Of a DNA stretch of 9,170 nt, positions 8,232 through 9,170 are shown piece by piece (positions within the stretch are counted from its first letter, which is position 1; each line of letters starts with the position of its first letter). A program made the position numbers and the translations under genes. This stretch comes from Methylococcaceae bacterium (GTDB taxonomy: Bacteria > Pseudomonadota > Gammaproteobacteria > Methylococcales > Methylomonadaceae): NCBI GenBank assembly GCA_013140465.1, contig JABFST010000136.1, positions 1 through 9,170 on the forward strand. The letters are read 5' to 3'. Below the pieces are notes generated by a model. That model did no database searches and was not told where the DNA came from. It saw nothing but the letters and a program-made list of their open reading frames with translations.

Positions 8232-9087
8232 ACTTGGTTTGTTTCTTAAAATATTGGAAGAAATCCGATTCTGGATCCAACACCATCATGCTGGAACTGG
8301 AGAAGGTTTTCTTGTAAGCATTTAAACTGCGGTAAAAGGTAAAGAACTCGGTATCTGCGCCATAAGCCTTGGCGTAAATGTCTGCCGAAGTCGCATCGCC
8401 TTCACCACGCAATTTTTCGGCATCACGGAAAGCGTTGGCGAGCGTGACCACGCGTTGCCTGTCGGCATCGGCGCGTATCCGTTCGGCGGCTTCTGCACCT
8501 TGGGAGCGGAACTCACGCGCTACCCGCTCACGTTCTGCTTCCATCCGGCGGAATACGGAGCTGCTGACTTCTGGCGGCAAATCGATACGCATCACTTGCA
8601 CATCGACTATTTCCATGCCCAATTCCGCTGCCATTGCTTTGGAGTTGTTGGTTAGTATTTCGCGGATGGCACTGCGGTCAGTCGAAATCAGTTGCTTGAT
8701 GTTGCGTTTGCTAAACTCGCTGCGGAACGCGTCTTTAATGATTTGGTCCAAACGCAAATTAGCTTGGTCTATATCACCTGCGACCGACGTATAGAAGGTG
8801 CTGACATTACCGATGCGCCATTTTACGAAAGAATCAACAATCACGTTTTTCTTTTCGGCGGTTAAAAAGCGTTCAGGTTTGGCATCCATTGTTTGGATAC
8901 GCGCATCGAACGTCCTAATGTTGTTGATAATAGGAAACTTAAAGTGCAAACCTGGCTCGTAGTCGTTTTTAACGATTTCGCCCAGTTGGAACTTAATGGC
9001 TTTTTCAGTTTGGCTGACGGTGAACATGCTCATCATAGCCAACAGCACGACTGCCACCAAGCCTATTAAAATTTTACTTTGTGTCAT
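8230..9087 (-). CDS. hflC: HflC, SPFH-family membrane protein (FtsH modulator)
   Basis: A complete 285-residue protein. A hydrophobic segment at residues 5-22 forms the N-terminal membrane anchor, with the remainder in the periplasm by analogy with E. coli HflC. An SPFH/prohibitin domain follows (about 23-180), including FTVSQTEKAIKFQLGEI and the EPGLHFKFPII segment. A charged helical stretch, RRMEAERERVAREFRSQGAE and on to about 235, is the expected coiled coil. The tail ends DPESDFFQYFKK, similar to other HflC proteins. HflC and HflK form a large cage around the membrane protease FtsH and restrain its action on membrane proteins. The ATG at 9087 has a strong AAGGGGA ribosome binding site five bases away, and overlaps the hflK stop codon by one base (TAATG), so the two subunits are translationally coupled. 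Confidence 0.97.
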   Translation of the reverse strand: MTQSKILIGLVAVVLLAMMSMFTVSQTEKAIKFQLGEIVKNDYEPGLHFKFPIINNIRTFDARIQTMDAKPERFLTAEKKNVIVDSFVKWRIGNVSTFYTSVAGDIDQANLRLDQIIKDAFRSEFSKRNIKQLISTDRSAIREILTNNSKAMAAELGMEIVDVQVMRIDLPPEVSSSVFRRMEAERERVAREFRSQGAEAAERIRADADRQRVVTLANAFRDAEKLRGEGDATSADIYAKAYGADTEFFTFYRSLNAYKKTFSSSSMMVLDPESDFFQYFKKQTK

Positions 9088-9170
9088 TAGCGTCCCCTTG
9101 CATCACGGTTACGGAGTGTATTGCGCTCAAGCACTGGCTCGGCAACCGCAGACGGTTGTTGGCTAGGCAC
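9087..9170 (-). CDS. hflK: HflK, extreme C-terminus only (5' part outside window)
   Basis: On the minus strand an open frame enters at the right edge and ends with TAA at 9087-9089. The 27 visible residues run from VPSQQPSAVAEPV to RNRDARGR. A Pro/Ala/Gln-rich stretch ending in a basic Arg/Asp-rich tail matches the unstructured C-terminus typical of HflK. The identification rests mainly on its one-base overlap with the hflC start, since hflK directly precedes hflC wherever the pair is found. The SPFH domain lies outside the window. Confidence 0.82.
   Translation of the reverse strand: MPSQQPSAVAEPVLERNTLRNRDARGR

Noticed and set aside
8378..8794. A 138-codon plus-strand open frame opposite hflC
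   Set aside because: Ser/Arg-rich composition with no recognisable domain, fully inside the well-supported hflC gene.

Overview
The window reads as ordinary chromosomal DNA of a gammaproteobacterium, at roughly 50-55% GC by eye. Eight protein-coding genes are supported. Two are cut by the window edges: a DnaK-related gene on the left and hflK on the right. The order hflK-hflC-hisZ-purA, with hisZ where E. coli has the small gene yjeT, is known from pseudomonads and other gammaproteobacteria. The cluster birA-coaX-SPOR gene is also typical of that class. A methanotroph-like (Methylococcales) source is possible from the overall feel of the proteins, but this is a guess that cannot be settled here.

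Layout from left to right. Positions 1-671 (+) hold the C-terminal part of an Hsp70/DnaK-family protein. Positions 672-974 are a convergent intergenic region with a strong bidirectional terminator and a pyrimidine/purine palindromic repeat. Everything further right is on the minus strand, so it is transcribed from right to left: hflK (3' end only), hflC, hisZ, purA, birA, coaX, a SPOR-domain protein and gnd. A 302-bp gap between the SPOR gene and gnd contains one perfect DnaA box, with a near match and a degenerate copy as the arms of an inverted repeat.

How the genes work together: HflK and HflC form the membrane complex that modulates FtsH. HisZ is the regulatory subunit for the first step of histidine synthesis, and PurA makes the AMP branch of purine synthesis. 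BirA (biotin ligase and probable biotin repressor) and CoaX (pantothenate kinase) supply cofactor functions and overlap by 16 nt. CoaX and the envelope SPOR protein overlap by 4 nt. gnd provides the NADPH-producing oxidative pentose phosphate step.

I found no mobile element, CRISPR array, tRNA or rRNA, and no sign of a new multi-gene system. The points most worth a second look are in the regulatory DNA: the DnaA-box cluster, the tandem hairpins between hflC and hisZ, the birA start and promoter, and the intergenic repeat near 872-906.
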